From the NCBI GenBank assembly GCA_903822175.1, contig CAIJOB010000039.1:1-64000 (forward strand): a stretch of 64,000 nucleotides of DNA, given 5' to 3'. How positions within the stretch are numbered: position 1 is the first letter of the stretch; each line of letters opens with the position of its first letter. The notes beneath the pieces are model-generated. The model saw only the letters and a program-made list of their open reading frames with translations, was not told the DNA's origin and did not search any database. Made by a program: the position numbers and the translations under genes. The DNA comes from an uncultured Alphaproteobacteria bacterium. GTDB taxonomy: Bacteria; Pseudomonadota; Alphaproteobacteria; Caulobacterales; Caulobacteraceae. Shown piece by piece: positions 7,818 to 17,363 of this stretch.

Positions 7818-8663
7818 GGCGGCGAGGGTCTCGGCGGGCTTTTCCTCGGGCAGGAAGTGGCCGCAGTCGATGGCGTGGCCGCGCACATCGGGCGCCCATT
7901 CGCGCCAAACCGCCAACGTATCGTACCAGGCCGCCAGCGGGCCCTTGGCGCCCCAGAGCACCTGCACCGGGCATTCGATCCTGCGGCCCGCGGCCTTGTC
8001 CGCCCAGTCCAGTTCGCGGTCGAAGCCGGCGCCGGCGCGATAGTCCTCGCACATGGCGTGGATCACCGAGGGCTGCTTTGCGCAGGCCAGGTAGTCGGCA
8101 TAGGCCTGGGTGAAGGTCTTCAGGATCGAGCGGAACTGGGCGTGGAAGAAGAACAGTTCCGGGTCGGGGCGGATCAGGGCCTCGGCGTTGGGCTGCACCA
8201 GGAACGACCAGTGCCAGTAGCCCAGCGCGAACCGATGGTCGGCGCGGGCCCAGACCTCGCCGGTCGGAATGATGTCCATGATCGTCAGCCGGCGCACCGC
8301 CCGCGGATGGTCGAGCGCCAGGCGGTAGCCGACCCGCCCGCCGCGGTCGTGGCCCGCCACGTCGAACCGCTCGAACCCGAAATGCCTCATCAGCGCGATG
8401 GCGTCGCGGGCCATGGCGCGCTTGGAATAGGTCTCGTGGTCGTCGCTGTCGGCGGGCGGCGTGCTCCGGCCATAGCCGCGCAGGTCGGGCGCGATCACCG
8501 TGAACGCCTTCGCCAGGTCGCCGGCGATCTGGCCCCACATCATGTGGGTCTCCGGATAGCCGTGCAGCAGCAGGAGCGGCGGGCCTGAGCCCCCATGGCG
8601 CACCCGCAGGGACACGCCTTCCCCCACCTCAATCTGCGACAACTCGAAGCCTTCGAAGCTCAT
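7788..8663 (-). CDS. Alpha/beta hydrolase, haloacetate (fluoroacetate) dehalogenase-like
   Basis: The 291-residue protein has the alpha/beta hydrolase elbow GHDRGGR at 104-110, with Asp106 as likely nucleophile in place of Ser. Flanking features match haloacetate dehalogenases: HGYPETHMMW (34-43), R107 and R110 for carboxylate binding, acidic D130, the pair H151-W152 in YWHWSFLVQ that binds halide, and H269 in CGHFLPEE. The residue corresponding to the third halide-pocket Tyr of the Rhodopseudomonas enzyme appears to be Gly here, so the true substrate may differ (an epoxide hydrolase role is the alternative). Start chosen at ATG 8663, where similarity begins. Confidence 0.75.
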   Translation of the reverse strand: MSFEGFELSQIEVGEGVSLRVRHGGSGPPLLLLHGYPETHMMWGQIAGDLAKAFTVIAPDLRGYGRSTPPADSDDHETYSKRAMARDAIALMRHFGFERFDVAGHDRGGRVGYRLALDHPRAVRRLTIMDIIPTGEVWARADHRFALGYWHWSFLVQPNAEALIRPDPELFFFHAQFRSILKTFTQAYADYLACAKQPSVIHAMCEDYRAGAGFDRELDWADKAAGRRIECPVQVLWGAKGPLAAWYDTLAVWREWAPDVRGHAIDCGHFLPEEKPAETLAALRGFHAERG

Positions 8664-8714
8664 CGAAAGAACTGCCCCTTGTGTCCCGCGCGCGGCTCGG
8701 AGAAGAGTGCGCCG

Positions 8715-9311
8715 ATGGCTGACACCCTGATCCGATGCGGCTGGCGCGGCATGGCCGGCGACCCGCTCTACGAGGCCTATCACGACACCGAATGGGGCGT
8801 ACCGGAGTATGACAGCCGGGCGCTCTGGGAGAAGCTGGTGCTGGACGGGTTCCAGGCGGGGCTCGCCTGGATCACCATTCTGCGCAAGCGCGAGGCGTTC
8901 CGCGCCGCCTTCGACAACTTCGATCCGGAGAAGGTGGCGGCCTATGGCGAGGCCGACCGCGCGCGCCTGATGGCCGACGCCGGCATCGTCCGCTCCAACG
9001 CCAAGATCGACGCGGCGATTTCCAGCGCGAAAATCTACCTGGCGATGCGCGACGCGGGCGAGGACTTCTCCGAGTTTTGCTGGGCCTTCACCGGCGGCAA
9101 GCCGATCCAGACCGAGTGCGTCTCGATCGGCGACGTGCCCGCCCAGACGCCGCTGGCCGTCGAGGTCGCCAAGGCGCTGAAGGCCAGGGGCTTCAAGTTT
9201 GTCGGGCCGGTGATCGTCTACGCCTGGATGCAGGCGGTCGGCATGGTCAACGACCACCTGACCTGCTGCTACCGGCACGACCTGATCAAGGCGATGGGGC
9301 CGGCTCGATGA
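8715..9311 (+). CDS. tag: DNA-3-methyladenine glycosylase I
   Basis: Tag excises 3-methyladenine from alkylated DNA, starting base excision repair. The 198-residue protein carries the family hallmarks: RCGW with Cys8, YHDTEWG with His23, the [16 protein letters not shown] helix, SNAKI, and the C-terminal [11 protein letters not shown], together giving the Cys/His set that binds structural zinc. The ATG at 8715 follows GGAGAAG by 8 bases. It overlaps the following lipoprotein gene by the ATGA arrangement. Confidence 0.93.
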   Translation: MADTLIRCGWRGMAGDPLYEAYHDTEWGVPEYDSRALWEKLVLDGFQAGLAWITILRKREAFRAAFDNFDPEKVAAYGEADRARLMADAGIVRSNAKIDAAISSAKIYLAMRDAGEDFSEFCWAFTGGKPIQTECVSIGDVPAQTPLAVEVAKALKARGFKFVGPVIVYAWMQAVGMVNDHLTCCYRHDLIKAMGPAR

Positions 9312-9607
9312 TCCGCCAGGCCGTTCTTTCGCTGGCGCTCGCCGCGAGCCTGGCCGCCTGCCAGTCGGTCGGGCCGGTGCATATCGGCGAGATCAATCAG
9401 GGCCGGGCGACCGTGCTGGCGCAGGCCGAGCTCGGGCGCCGTCACCTGGAGACCTACGCGGCCTGGCGCTCCGAGGTCAGCGACTACGGCATGCTTTGGG
9501 AGGTCACCTTCTACCGCCCGGCCGACAAGAAGGACGGCCCGCCGCTGGTGCGGATCGCGGTGGACAAGAAGAACGAGCACATCGTCTCCGTGTCGGTGGG
9601 CGACTAG
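9308..9607 (+). CDS. Small putative lipoprotein of unknown function
   Basis: The 99-residue product begins with a lipoprotein signal peptide, [18 protein letters not shown], giving a lipobox LAAC with Cys18 followed by Gln, which predicts outer-membrane sorting. The mature part has a helical segment ([21 protein letters not shown]) and a beta-rich end ([11 protein letters not shown]...[19 protein letters not shown]). I do not recognise a family. Translation is probably coupled to tag through the overlapping ATGA, and rnhB follows 2 bases later. Confidence 0.7.
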   Translation: MIRQAVLSLALAASLAACQSVGPVHIGEINQGRATVLAQAELGRRHLETYAAWRSEVSDYGMLWEVTFYRPADKKDGPPLVRIAVDKKNEHIVSVSVGD

Positions 9608-9609
9608 CG

Positions 9610-10254
9610 GTGGCGCGGGGCCCGACCCTGATGCTGGAGCGGGCCTTCATCGGCGGCCCGGTCTGCGGCGTCGACGAGGCGGGGCGCGGACCCTGGGCCG
9701 GGCCGGTCAGCGCGGCGGCCGTAATCCTCGATCCGAAGAAGGTCCCCAAGGGCCTCGACGACTCCAAGAAGCTGTCGGCCAAGACCCGCGAGGCGCTGGA
9801 GGTCGAGATCAAGGCCAAGGCCATCGCCTGGTGCGTCGGCTTCGCCTCGGTCGAGGAGATCGCCGCGCTTAACATCCTGCACGCCGCAGGCCTGGCCATG
9901 CGCCGCGCCATCGAAGGCCTGGCCGTGACGCCAGCCTTCGCCCTGGTGGACGGCAACTACCGCTTCGACCTGCCCTGCGAGGTCAAGACCGTGGTCGGCG
10001 GCGACGGCAAATCGAAGTCGATCGCCGCGGCCTCGATCCTGGCCAAGGTGGCCCGCGACCGGCTGATGATCGAGATGGACGCCCGCTACCCCGGCTACGG
10101 CTTCGCCCGCCACAAAGGCTATCACGCCGACGTCCACGTGGAGGCTCTGCAGACGCTGGGCCCCTGCGAGATCCACCGCATGGGCTGGGCGCCGGTGAAG
10201 TTGGCGCTGGCCGGCGAGCCGCTGCGCCAGGTGGTCCTGCCGTTCGAGGACTGA
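9610..10254 (+). CDS. rnhB: Ribonuclease HII
   Basis: RNase HII cleaves RNA in RNA:DNA hybrids and at single ribonucleotides embedded in DNA. The signature [15 protein letters not shown] is near the N-terminus and supplies the first Asp-Glu pair; further conserved segments are [40 protein letters not shown] and [12 protein letters not shown]. Two starts are possible: GTG at 9610 (used here, 2 bases after the previous stop) or ATG at 9631, seven codons later. The product is 214 or 207 residues, normal for the family. Confidence 0.92.
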   Translation: MARGPTLMLERAFIGGPVCGVDEAGRGPWAGPVSAAAVILDPKKVPKGLDDSKKLSAKTREALEVEIKAKAIAWCVGFASVEEIAALNILHAAGLAMRRAIEGLAVTPAFALVDGNYRFDLPCEVKTVVGGDGKSKSIAAASILAKVARDRLMIEMDARYPGYGFARHKGYHADVHVEALQTLGPCEIHRMGWAPVKLALAGEPLRQVVLPFED

Positions 10255-10318
10255 TGGGCGAGGATTGACCGTCTGAATCAAGCTTGACCCGCGCCGCGCG
10301 CGGCGGCGCTCTGGCGGC

Positions 10319-11389
10319 ATGACTGAAGCTCTCATCCAGATGTTCCAACTGCAGGCCCAGGCCTGCGAACGCCTGGGCTCTCCCTTCAATGGCGCGCTTT
10401 GCGCGGCGGCGGCCCAGGCCCTGGCGGGCGGCGACAGCCTTGAGACCCTGCTGAGCCCGTGGGCGGAGGCCGACGTCCGCAAGCTGTTCGACAACGCTGT
10501 AGGCCTGCGGCTGCTGGGCGCCCTGCACGATATGGTCCTGAGCGGCGCCGAGCCGGACTTGGCCGCCGTCTATCCGCAACCGGGCCGCCCCACCGATCCG
10601 GCCGCGGCCTGGGCCGTGGCGCGTCAGGTTCTGGCGCGGCGGCGCGAAGAGATCGCCGGCTTCATGACCCACGAGCCGCAGACCAACGAGGTGCGCCGCG
10701 CCATCTGCCTGGTCGGTGGCTTCCTGACCGTGGCCCAGGAGACCGGCCTGCCGCTGAGGACCTTCGAGCTGGGGGCGAGCGCCGGGCTCAATCTTTTCTG
10801 GGACCACTTCCACTACGCGTTCCCGGATGGCGCGCAGTGGGGCGACCCGGCGTCTCCCGTGCAGCTGGACAGCGACTGGGAGGGCGCGCCGCCTCCGGTG
10901 GAGGCGCAGGCCAGGGTCGTCACGCGCGCCGCCTGCGACCGCCGCCCGGTTCAGCTGGACGATCCGGCGCAGCAGCGGCGCTTGCTGGCCTTTCTCTGGC
11001 CCGACCAGTTCGAGCGCATCGCCCGCATCCGCGCGGCCATCGCCCTGGCGGTCGAAAACGGCGTCTGCGTGGATGAGGCCGACGCGCCGGTCTGGGCCGC
11101 AGAGCACGCCGCGCCAAAGGCCGGCGCCGCCACGGTGCTCTACCATTCGGTCTTCTGGCAGTATGTGCCGCCGGAAGGTCAGGCCGCGCTGCGCGCCGCC
11201 ATCGAAGCGCATGGCGCGGCCGCGACGGCGCAGGCGCCCTTCGCGTGGCTGCGCATGGAGCCGCCGCCGGACCACATCGCCAGTATGGAGGTTCGCCTGA
11301 CGATCTGGCCCGGCGGCGAGGATCGTAAACTGGCCGATGTCCACCCGCACGGCGCCGAGGTGCGCTGGTACGGCGCTAACCAGTCGTAA
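10319..11389 (+). CDS. DUF2332 family protein
   Basis: The 356-residue cytosolic protein resembles the DUF2332 family, common in Actinobacteria and Alphaproteobacteria and without a known role. Typical features are the N-terminal helical region, the segment TNEVRRAICLVGGFL, the GASAGLNLFWDHFHY motif at about 156-170, which recalls a methyltransferase nucleotide-binding loop, and a C-terminal VLYHSVFWQYVP segment. No signal peptide or membrane helix is seen. It lies 64 bases after rnhB on the same strand. Confidence 0.75.
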   Translation: MTEALIQMFQLQAQACERLGSPFNGALCAAAAQALAGGDSLETLLSPWAEADVRKLFDNAVGLRLLGALHDMVLSGAEPDLAAVYPQPGRPTDPAAAWAVARQVLARRREEIAGFMTHEPQTNEVRRAICLVGGFLTVAQETGLPLRTFELGASAGLNLFWDHFHYAFPDGAQWGDPASPVQLDSDWEGAPPPVEAQARVVTRAACDRRPVQLDDPAQQRRLLAFLWPDQFERIARIRAAIALAVENGVCVDEADAPVWAAEHAAPKAGAATVLYHSVFWQYVPPEGQAALRAAIEAHGAAATAQAPFAWLRMEPPPDHIASMEVRLTIWPGGEDRKLADVHPHGAEVRWYGANQS

Positions 11390-11464
11390 AGTCTTCCAAA
11401 ATCCGGAATTAACCCCTCGTGCTTAAGGTTACTCCGCCGGCAGAACGTCGGGGAGGGGACTTTG

Positions 11465-12919
11465 GTGCAGAACCACTACGATCTGATCGTCATCGGCAGC
11501 GGACCCGCGGGCCGCCGGGGCGCGATCCAGGCCGCCAAGCTGAACAAGCGGGTGCTGGTCGTCGAGCGCGGGCGTCGCGTCGGCGGCGTCTCGGTGCACA
11601 CCGGCACCATTCCCTCCAAGACCCTTCGCGAGACCGTCCTCAATCTGTCGGGCTGGCGCGAGCGCGGCTTCTATGGCGTGGCCCACCGGGCCAAGAAGAA
11701 CATCGGCGCCGACGACCTGCGCCGCCGCCTCGACATCACGCTCGGCCACGAGGTCGACGTGCTGGAACACCAATTCGCCCGCAACGGCGTCGACACGGTT
11801 GAGGGCGTCGCGACCTTCACCGGCTCGCACAGCATGTCGGTCCTGAGCTCGGCGGGCGTCGCCGACTACACCGGCGAGAAATTCCTGATCGCCTGCGGCA
11901 CGCGGCCCTATCGGCCGGCGCACATCGGCTTCGACGGCGAGCACATCGTCGACAGCGACGAGATCATCGAACTGACCCGCATCCCGCGCCAGCTGGTCGT
12001 GGTGGGCGCGAGCGTTATCGGGGTGGAATACGCCTCGATCTTCTCGGCGCTCGACGTGAAGGTGACGATCATCGAGCCGAACAGCGTGCTGATGCCGTTC
12101 CTCGACCGCGAGCTGGCCGACGAGTTCCTGCACGATCTGCGCGAGCGCGGCGTCATCGTCCGCTTCGGCGCCAAGGTGGTCTCCGCCGACGTCGTGGGGC
12201 CGCAGCACTGCCACCTGAAACTCACCGACGACCGTGAACTGCATGCCGACATGGTGCTGTTCTCCGCTGGCCGTGAGGGCGCCACCGAGGGCCTGGGGCT
12301 CGACGCCTGCGGCCTCGCGACCGACGAGCGCGGCCGCCTGAGCGTGGACAAGAACACCTTCCAGACCGCCGTGCCGCACATCTATGCGGCCGGCGACATC
12401 GTCGGCTTCCCGAGCCTGGCCTCGACCTCGATGGAGCAGGGCCGGATCGCCGCCTGCCACGCCTTCGAGGCGCCGGCCCAAGCCGCGCCGGAGTTCTTCC
12501 CCTATGGCATTTATTCGGTGCCGGAGATCTCCACGATCGGCATGAACGAGGAGCAGGCGCGTGAGCGCGGCATTCCCTACGAATGTGGCGTGGCCCGTTT
12601 CCGCGAGACCAGCCGCGGCCACATCATGGGCATCCAGCACGGCTTCCTGAAGATGCTGTTCGCGTTGGAGACGCGCCGTCTGCTGGGCGTGCACATCGTC
12701 GGCGAAGGCGCGACCGAGCTGATCCACATCGGCCAGGCGGTGCTCAATCTGGAGGGCACGCTCGACTATTTCGTGGAGAACACTTTCAACTACCCGACGC
12801 TCGCCGAGGCCTACAAAGTCGCCGCGCTGGACGCCTGGAACCGCATGCCCAAGCAGCAGCCGAGCCGTGAGGCCACCCGCAAGAAGCTGGAACTGGCCGC
12901 CAAGGCTGTGAACGGCTGA
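11465..12919 (+). CDS. sthA: Soluble pyridine nucleotide transhydrogenase (SthA type)
   Basis: A FAD-dependent flavoprotein of the pyridine nucleotide-disulfide oxidoreductase family that would interconvert NADPH and NADH in the cytosol. It shows the FAD-binding GSGPAG near the N-terminus, the second dinucleotide fold VVVGASVIGVEYAS, and the C-terminal YSVPEISTIGMNE and dimerisation domain. The active-site disulfide of lipoamide dehydrogenase is absent: the loop reads GGVSVHTGTIPSKTL, with Ser and Thr where the Cys pair would be, which supports transhydrogenase rather than dehydrogenase. I use GTG at 11465 (GGAGG 8 bases upstream); TTG at 11462 is the alternative. Length 484. Confidence 0.85.
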   Translation: MQNHYDLIVIGSGPAGRRGAIQAAKLNKRVLVVERGRRVGGVSVHTGTIPSKTLRETVLNLSGWRERGFYGVAHRAKKNIGADDLRRRLDITLGHEVDVLEHQFARNGVDTVEGVATFTGSHSMSVLSSAGVADYTGEKFLIACGTRPYRPAHIGFDGEHIVDSDEIIELTRIPRQLVVVGASVIGVEYASIFSALDVKVTIIEPNSVLMPFLDRELADEFLHDLRERGVIVRFGAKVVSADVVGPQHCHLKLTDDRELHADMVLFSAGREGATEGLGLDACGLATDERGRLSVDKNTFQTAVPHIYAAGDIVGFPSLASTSMEQGRIAACHAFEAPAQAAPEFFPYGIYSVPEISTIGMNEEQARERGIPYECGVARFRETSRGHIMGIQHGFLKMLFALETRRLLGVHIVGEGATELIHIGQAVLNLEGTLDYFVENTFNYPTLAEAYKVAALDAWNRMPKQQPSREATRKKLELAAKAVNG

Positions 12920-12922
12920 CCG

Positions 12923-12937
12923 GTAAGGTCTCGTTAG
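12923..12937. promoter_or_regulatory. Possible CtrA box upstream of ccrM
   Basis: GTAA-N7-TTAG matches the CtrA consensus TTAA-N7-TTAA at 6 of 8 positions with exact 7-base spacing, about 70-84 bases before the ccrM ATG. In Caulobacter, ccrM transcription is activated by CtrA late in the cell cycle. An overlapping palindrome (GTTAGGGACGTTCCTAAAC, 12933-12951) is an alternative protein site. Confidence 0.4.
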
Positions 12938-12949
12938 GGACGTTCCTAA

Positions 12950-14086
<1,137 letters not shown>

Positions 14087-14091
14087 CGAAG

Positions 14092-14235
14092 ATGCTCCCC
14101 TTAGGGGGAGCTGTCTGCGAAGACAGACTGAGGGGGTTGAAGCCCACTGATCCATCCGCGGCGGGTGAAACCCCCTCCGTCTCGGCGCTTCGCACCGAGC
14201 CACCTCCCCCTCAATCGCGCTCCGCGCTGGGGGAG
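14092..14235. repeat. Intergenic multi-hairpin element, copy A
   Basis: Between the convergent ccrM and VOC genes lies a chain of hairpins: CTCCCC/GGGGAG at the left, TGTCTGCGAAGACA, GAGGGGGTT pairing across with AACCCCCTC, CTCGG/CCGAG and a right-hand CCTCCCCC/GGGGGAGG. The same order of parts recurs at about 28.4, 31.7, 60.5 and 62.1 kb. It has no coding potential and may end transcription from both sides. Confidence 0.75.
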
Positions 14236-14240
14236 GATCT

Positions 14241-14603
14241 TCAGCGCGAGCTCAGCACGAACTCGTTGCCCTCGACGTCCTTGAACATGGCGAAGGTTCC
14301 CCACGGCTGCTTCTCCGGCGGGCCGCGGAACTCGACGCCGCGCTCGCTGAGCTGGCGGTAGGTCTGTTCGACGTCGTCGCAGGCGAAGGAGCCGTTGAAG
14401 AAGCTGCCGACCCGGTCCTCGTGACCTTCCGGGGTGAACAGCACCAGGCCGGTCGGGCTGCCGGCGATGGCCAGCTCGATCCAGCGCTGCGGACCCATCG
14501 GCTGATCGGTGGTCACCCGAAAGCCCATCTTCTCGGTCCAGAACTTCAGCTGCGCGTCCTGGTCGCGGCAGGAGATGCCGGCGAATTTCAGGTGGGTGAT
14601 CAT
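14241..14603 (-). CDS. VOC (glyoxalase/bleomycin-resistance) family protein
   Basis: A 120-residue protein with the vicinal oxygen chelate fold: two beta-alpha-beta-beta-beta modules, opening ITHLKFAGISCRDQDAQLKFWTEKMGF and closing FKDVEGNEFVLSS. Candidate metal ligands are His4 and the C-terminal Glu in GNEFVL, the usual places in single-metal VOC proteins. The family includes glyoxalases, dioxygenases and antibiotic-binding proteins; the substrate cannot be inferred from the neighbours. The start ATG at 14603 is unambiguous. Confidence 0.85.
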   Translation of the reverse strand: MITHLKFAGISCRDQDAQLKFWTEKMGFRVTTDQPMGPQRWIELAIAGSPTGLVLFTPEGHEDRVGSFFNGSFACDDVEQTYRQLSERGVEFRGPPEKQPWGTFAMFKDVEGNEFVLSSR

Positions 14604-14691
14604 TCACGGCCCCTTAGTTTGCTGTCGCCCCTCCTTTGCCGCGAGCGGCGCCTCAGCGACAATCCGTCCGACAAATACTATAGCAACGATC

Positions 14692-14991
14692 ATGACTCGC
14701 ACCGTCGCCCTCGATCCGTACATCATCGACGTCTTGATGCGCGACCTGGTCAACCACGACCATTCGCCCTCCGCCTTCCTGGTCTATCTGTGGCTCTGGG
14801 CGCGGACCGAGGGCGGCAAGCGGCGTTTCGCGGCCAGCCTGTCGGGCATCGCGCTGGAGACCGGCCTTTCCAAATCCTCGGTGCAGAACGCCGTGCGCCA
14901 GCTCACCCGCCGCCGCCAACTGATCGCCGTCACCCGCGACGGCCCGACCACCGCGCCGATCTATGAGGTGCTGACGCCCTGGGTGCGGTGA
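14692..14991 (+). CDS. Small helix-turn-helix protein
   Basis: A 99-residue protein whose central part reads as a winged helix: FLVYLWLWART (helix), FAASLSGIALETGLSKSSVQNAVRQLTRRRQLI (helix-turn-helix with recognition helix at about 55-70) and a wing VTRDGPTTAPIYEVL. It resembles the HTH_36/GntR type of DNA-binding domain without an effector domain. The ATG at 14692 overlaps a GANTC site. It sits alone between the VOC gene (divergent) and mutY (convergent, 7 bases away). Targets unknown. Confidence 0.75.
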   Translation: MTRTVALDPYIIDVLMRDLVNHDHSPSAFLVYLWLWARTEGGKRRFAASLSGIALETGLSKSSVQNAVRQLTRRRQLIAVTRDGPTTAPIYEVLTPWVR

Positions 14992-14998
14992 AAGACGG

Positions 14999-16045
14999 CT
15001 AGAGCAGGTTGGCGAGACCGGCCCGGGCCGCCTTGAGGAACACGCTCGGCAGGCCGTCCAGGTCGCGCCGCGGGCTCCAGATCACGTCAGCCTCAGCGCC
15101 TTCGGCGCGCAGCAGCCGCAGCGTCAGCGTGAAGTGGGTGAAGCCGTGTTCCACCTCGCCGACGCCGCGCCAGGCCGCCTTGGTTGGCGCCGCTGCGATG
15201 GCCTCGGCGTCGCTCCAGCGGGCGCTGCGCCAGTCGCTGGTCGGCAGCGCCAGCATGCCGCCCAACAGGCCCTTCGGCGGCCGGCGCACCAGGCCCACCT
15301 CGTCTCCGCGGGTCAGCACATAGGCCACCCCATGGCGGTGCGGCCGCTCGGCCTTGGCGGTCCGGCGTGGAAAGGTCTCCGGCGCGCCGGTCGCGAGCGC
15401 CGCGCAATGGGCCGCCACCGGGCAGCGGTCGCAGAGCGGGGCCTTGGGGCGGCAGACCGTGGCGCCCAGGTCCATCAGGGCCTGCGCCCAGTCGCCGGGC
15501 CGGTCGTCCCGGACCAGTTCGCCGGCCAGCCGCTTCAGCTCCGGCTTGGCGTCGGGCAGGGGCGCCTCGACCGCAAACAGCCGCGCCATAACCCGCTCGA
15601 CATTGCCGTCGACCACATTGGTCGGCTCGTCGAAGGCGATCGCCGCCACCGCGGCGGCGGTATAGGGGCCAAGGCCCGGCAAGGCGCGCAGGCCTGCTTC
15701 GGTGTCCGGGAAGACACCGCCGTGCTGGCCGGCGACGGCTCGGGCGCAGGCCAAGAGGTTGCGGGCGCGGGCGTAGTAGCCAAGGCCCGCCCAGGCAGCC
15801 ATCACCTCGCCGTCCTCTTCGCCAGCCAGGTCGCTGACGCTCGGCCAGCGGGCGGTGAACTTCAGGAAGTAGGGCGTGGCGTGCGGCACGGTGGTCTGCT
15901 GCAGCATCACCTCCGACAGCCACACCCGGTAGGGATCGGCCCGCACGCCCGCCGCATGGTCCTTCGGCCCCACGCGCCACGGCAGGTCGCGGGCGTTTTC
16001 ATCGTACCAGGCGAGAAGTTGGGCGCGGAGGCGGTCTGGATTCAC
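14999..16045 (-). CDS. mutY: Adenine DNA glycosylase
   Basis: MutY removes adenine mispaired with 8-oxoguanine. The 348-residue protein has the catalytic Glu in SEVMLQQTT (about residue 45), the helix-hairpin-helix LPGLGPYTAAAVAAIAF, the catalytic Asp in NVVDGNVERVMARL, and the 4Fe-4S loop C-x6-C-x2-C-x5-C in CRPKAPLCDRCPVAAHC. A NUDIX-like C-terminal domain (about 235-348) senses the 8-oxoguanine. It is divergent from the DciA-like gene with a 44-base gap. Confidence 0.95.
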   Translation of the reverse strand: MNPDRLRAQLLAWYDENARDLPWRVGPKDHAAGVRADPYRVWLSEVMLQQTTVPHATPYFLKFTARWPSVSDLAGEEDGEVMAAWAGLGYYARARNLLACARAVAGQHGGVFPDTEAGLRALPGLGPYTAAAVAAIAFDEPTNVVDGNVERVMARLFAVEAPLPDAKPELKRLAGELVRDDRPGDWAQALMDLGATVCRPKAPLCDRCPVAAHCAALATGAPETFPRRTAKAERPHRHGVAYVLTRGDEVGLVRRPPKGLLGGMLALPTSDWRSARWSDAEAIAAAPTKAAWRGVGEVEHGFTHFTLTLRLLRAEGAEADVIWSPRRDLDGLPSVFLKAARAGLANLL

Positions 16046-16089
16046 ATCTCCTCCTTATCGCCGTCACGCCATGACGGTAAGGTGGGCCC

Positions 16090-16644
16090 ATGGCTCCCCG
16101 CCGCGACCTTCCGACCCTGCAAGAAGCCGCCCGGATCCTGACGGCCAAGCGCACGCGGCCGCAGCGCCGCCCGCCGCCGCCCATGGGCCGGGCGCTGAAC
16201 AAGACGCTGAAGGCGCTCGACGCCAAGTTCGGCCAGGGCTCCGGCGCGCTGGAGGCGCGCTGGCGCGAGGTGGTCGGCGTCGAGATCGCCAAGCGCACCG
16301 AGCCGGTGAAGCTGACGCGGGGCCGCAACGGCGGGCCCTCGTCGCTGGAGATCCGGGTGGCCGGGCCGGCCGCGGCGATCATCCAGCATCAGGCCCACGA
16401 GATCCTGGCGCGGGTGAACCTGTTCCTGGGCGCGGACGCGGTGCAGAAGCTGCGCATCGTCCAGGGGCCGCTGCAGCGCAAGTACGATCCTACCGCCAAG
16501 TCGCGGCGGCGCCTGCCGCCGCTCGACGCCGCCGCCGAGGCCGGGTTGGCGAAGGACCTGGCGGCGGCGCCGGAGGGCAAGCTCAAAGCAGCCCTCCTGG
16601 CGCTCGGCCGAGGCGTCCTGCGACAACGCGGCCGCGTTGACTAA
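16090..16644 (+). CDS. DUF721/DciA-like protein
   Basis: The 184-residue protein carries a DUF721 domain at about 30-125 (ALNKTLKALDAKFGQG, LEARWREVVGVEIAKRTEPVKL, ILARVNLFLGADAVQKLRIVQG). In several bacteria this family includes DciA, the loader of the replicative helicase DnaB in species lacking DnaC; that role here is inference. The basic, proline-rich N-terminus (RTRPQRRPPPP) and the Arg-rich C-terminus would favour nucleic acid contact. An AAGGTGG ribosome site precedes the ATG. Confidence 0.7.
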   Translation: MAPRRDLPTLQEAARILTAKRTRPQRRPPPPMGRALNKTLKALDAKFGQGSGALEARWREVVGVEIAKRTEPVKLTRGRNGGPSSLEIRVAGPAAAIIQHQAHEILARVNLFLGADAVQKLRIVQGPLQRKYDPTAKSRRRLPPLDAAAEAGLAKDLAAAPEGKLKAALLALGRGVLRQRGRVD

Positions 16645-16733
16645 CAGGAACCGCCGCCGCATCGGCTTGTGGCGAGTCTGACCCCGCAGGGAATCGGGCT
16701 TTAATTCGGCCTACCTAGGAGACTTCCGTCCGC

Positions 16734-17354
16734 ATGTTCGCGTCCCGCCCCTTAACCGCTGTGGCCCTGATGGCCGCCCTGGCGGTGGCCGGCTGCGCGA
16801 AACACCCCGTCGATCCCGCCTCGGTGGCCCAGGCCGACGACATGAGCCTGGGCAATCCACAGGCCAAGGTGTCGATCGTCGAATACGCCTCGGCCAGCTG
16901 CCCGCACTGCGCGCGCTGGGACATGGAGGTCTTTCCGGCCTTCAAGGCGCGGTATGTGGATACCGGTAAGGTCCGCTACACCCTGAAGGAATACCTGACC
17001 GACCCGGAAGCCATCGCCGCCGCCGGCTTCCTGCTCGCCCGCTGCGCCGGCAAGGACCGCTACTTCCCGGTTCTTGACGCGGTCTTCAAGGGCCAGCAAT
17101 CGATGGTCGAGAGCAGGGACGTCAAAGGCGTGCTCGCCGCCATCGCTAAGGACCCCGGCGGCCTCAGCGAAGCCCAGTTCGACGCCTGCATGCGCGACAC
17201 CGCCGCCGAAAAGGCGCTGGCCGCCCGCGTCGACCGTCACGTCCATGTGGACAAGGTGGAATCGACGCCCACCTTCATCATCAACGGCAAACGGACCGAG
17301 GGCGAGATGACGCTCAGCGAACTCGATGCGGCCATCGCCCAGGCGAAGGATTAG
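16734..17354 (+). CDS. DsbA-like thioredoxin-fold lipoprotein
   Basis: The 206-residue protein has a lipoprotein signal ending LAVAGC (Cys21) and a DsbA/DsbG-type thioredoxin fold with active site CPHC at 56-59 in YASASCPHC. The cis-proline loop is STPTFIINGKR, and a helical insertion lies between, as in the DsbA_4/BdbD group. It would catalyse disulfide exchange in the periplasm. The next gene is a paralog sharing the segment ADDMSLGNP and CPHC, so the two arose by tandem duplication. They lie directly upstream of smc. Confidence 0.85.
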   Translation: MFASRPLTAVALMAALAVAGCAKHPVDPASVAQADDMSLGNPQAKVSIVEYASASCPHCARWDMEVFPAFKARYVDTGKVRYTLKEYLTDPEAIAAAGFLLARCAGKDRYFPVLDAVFKGQQSMVESRDVKGVLAAIAKDPGGLSEAQFDACMRDTAAEKALAARVDRHVHVDKVESTPTFIINGKRTEGEMTLSELDAAIAQAKD

Positions 17355-17363
17355 GATCAGCCG

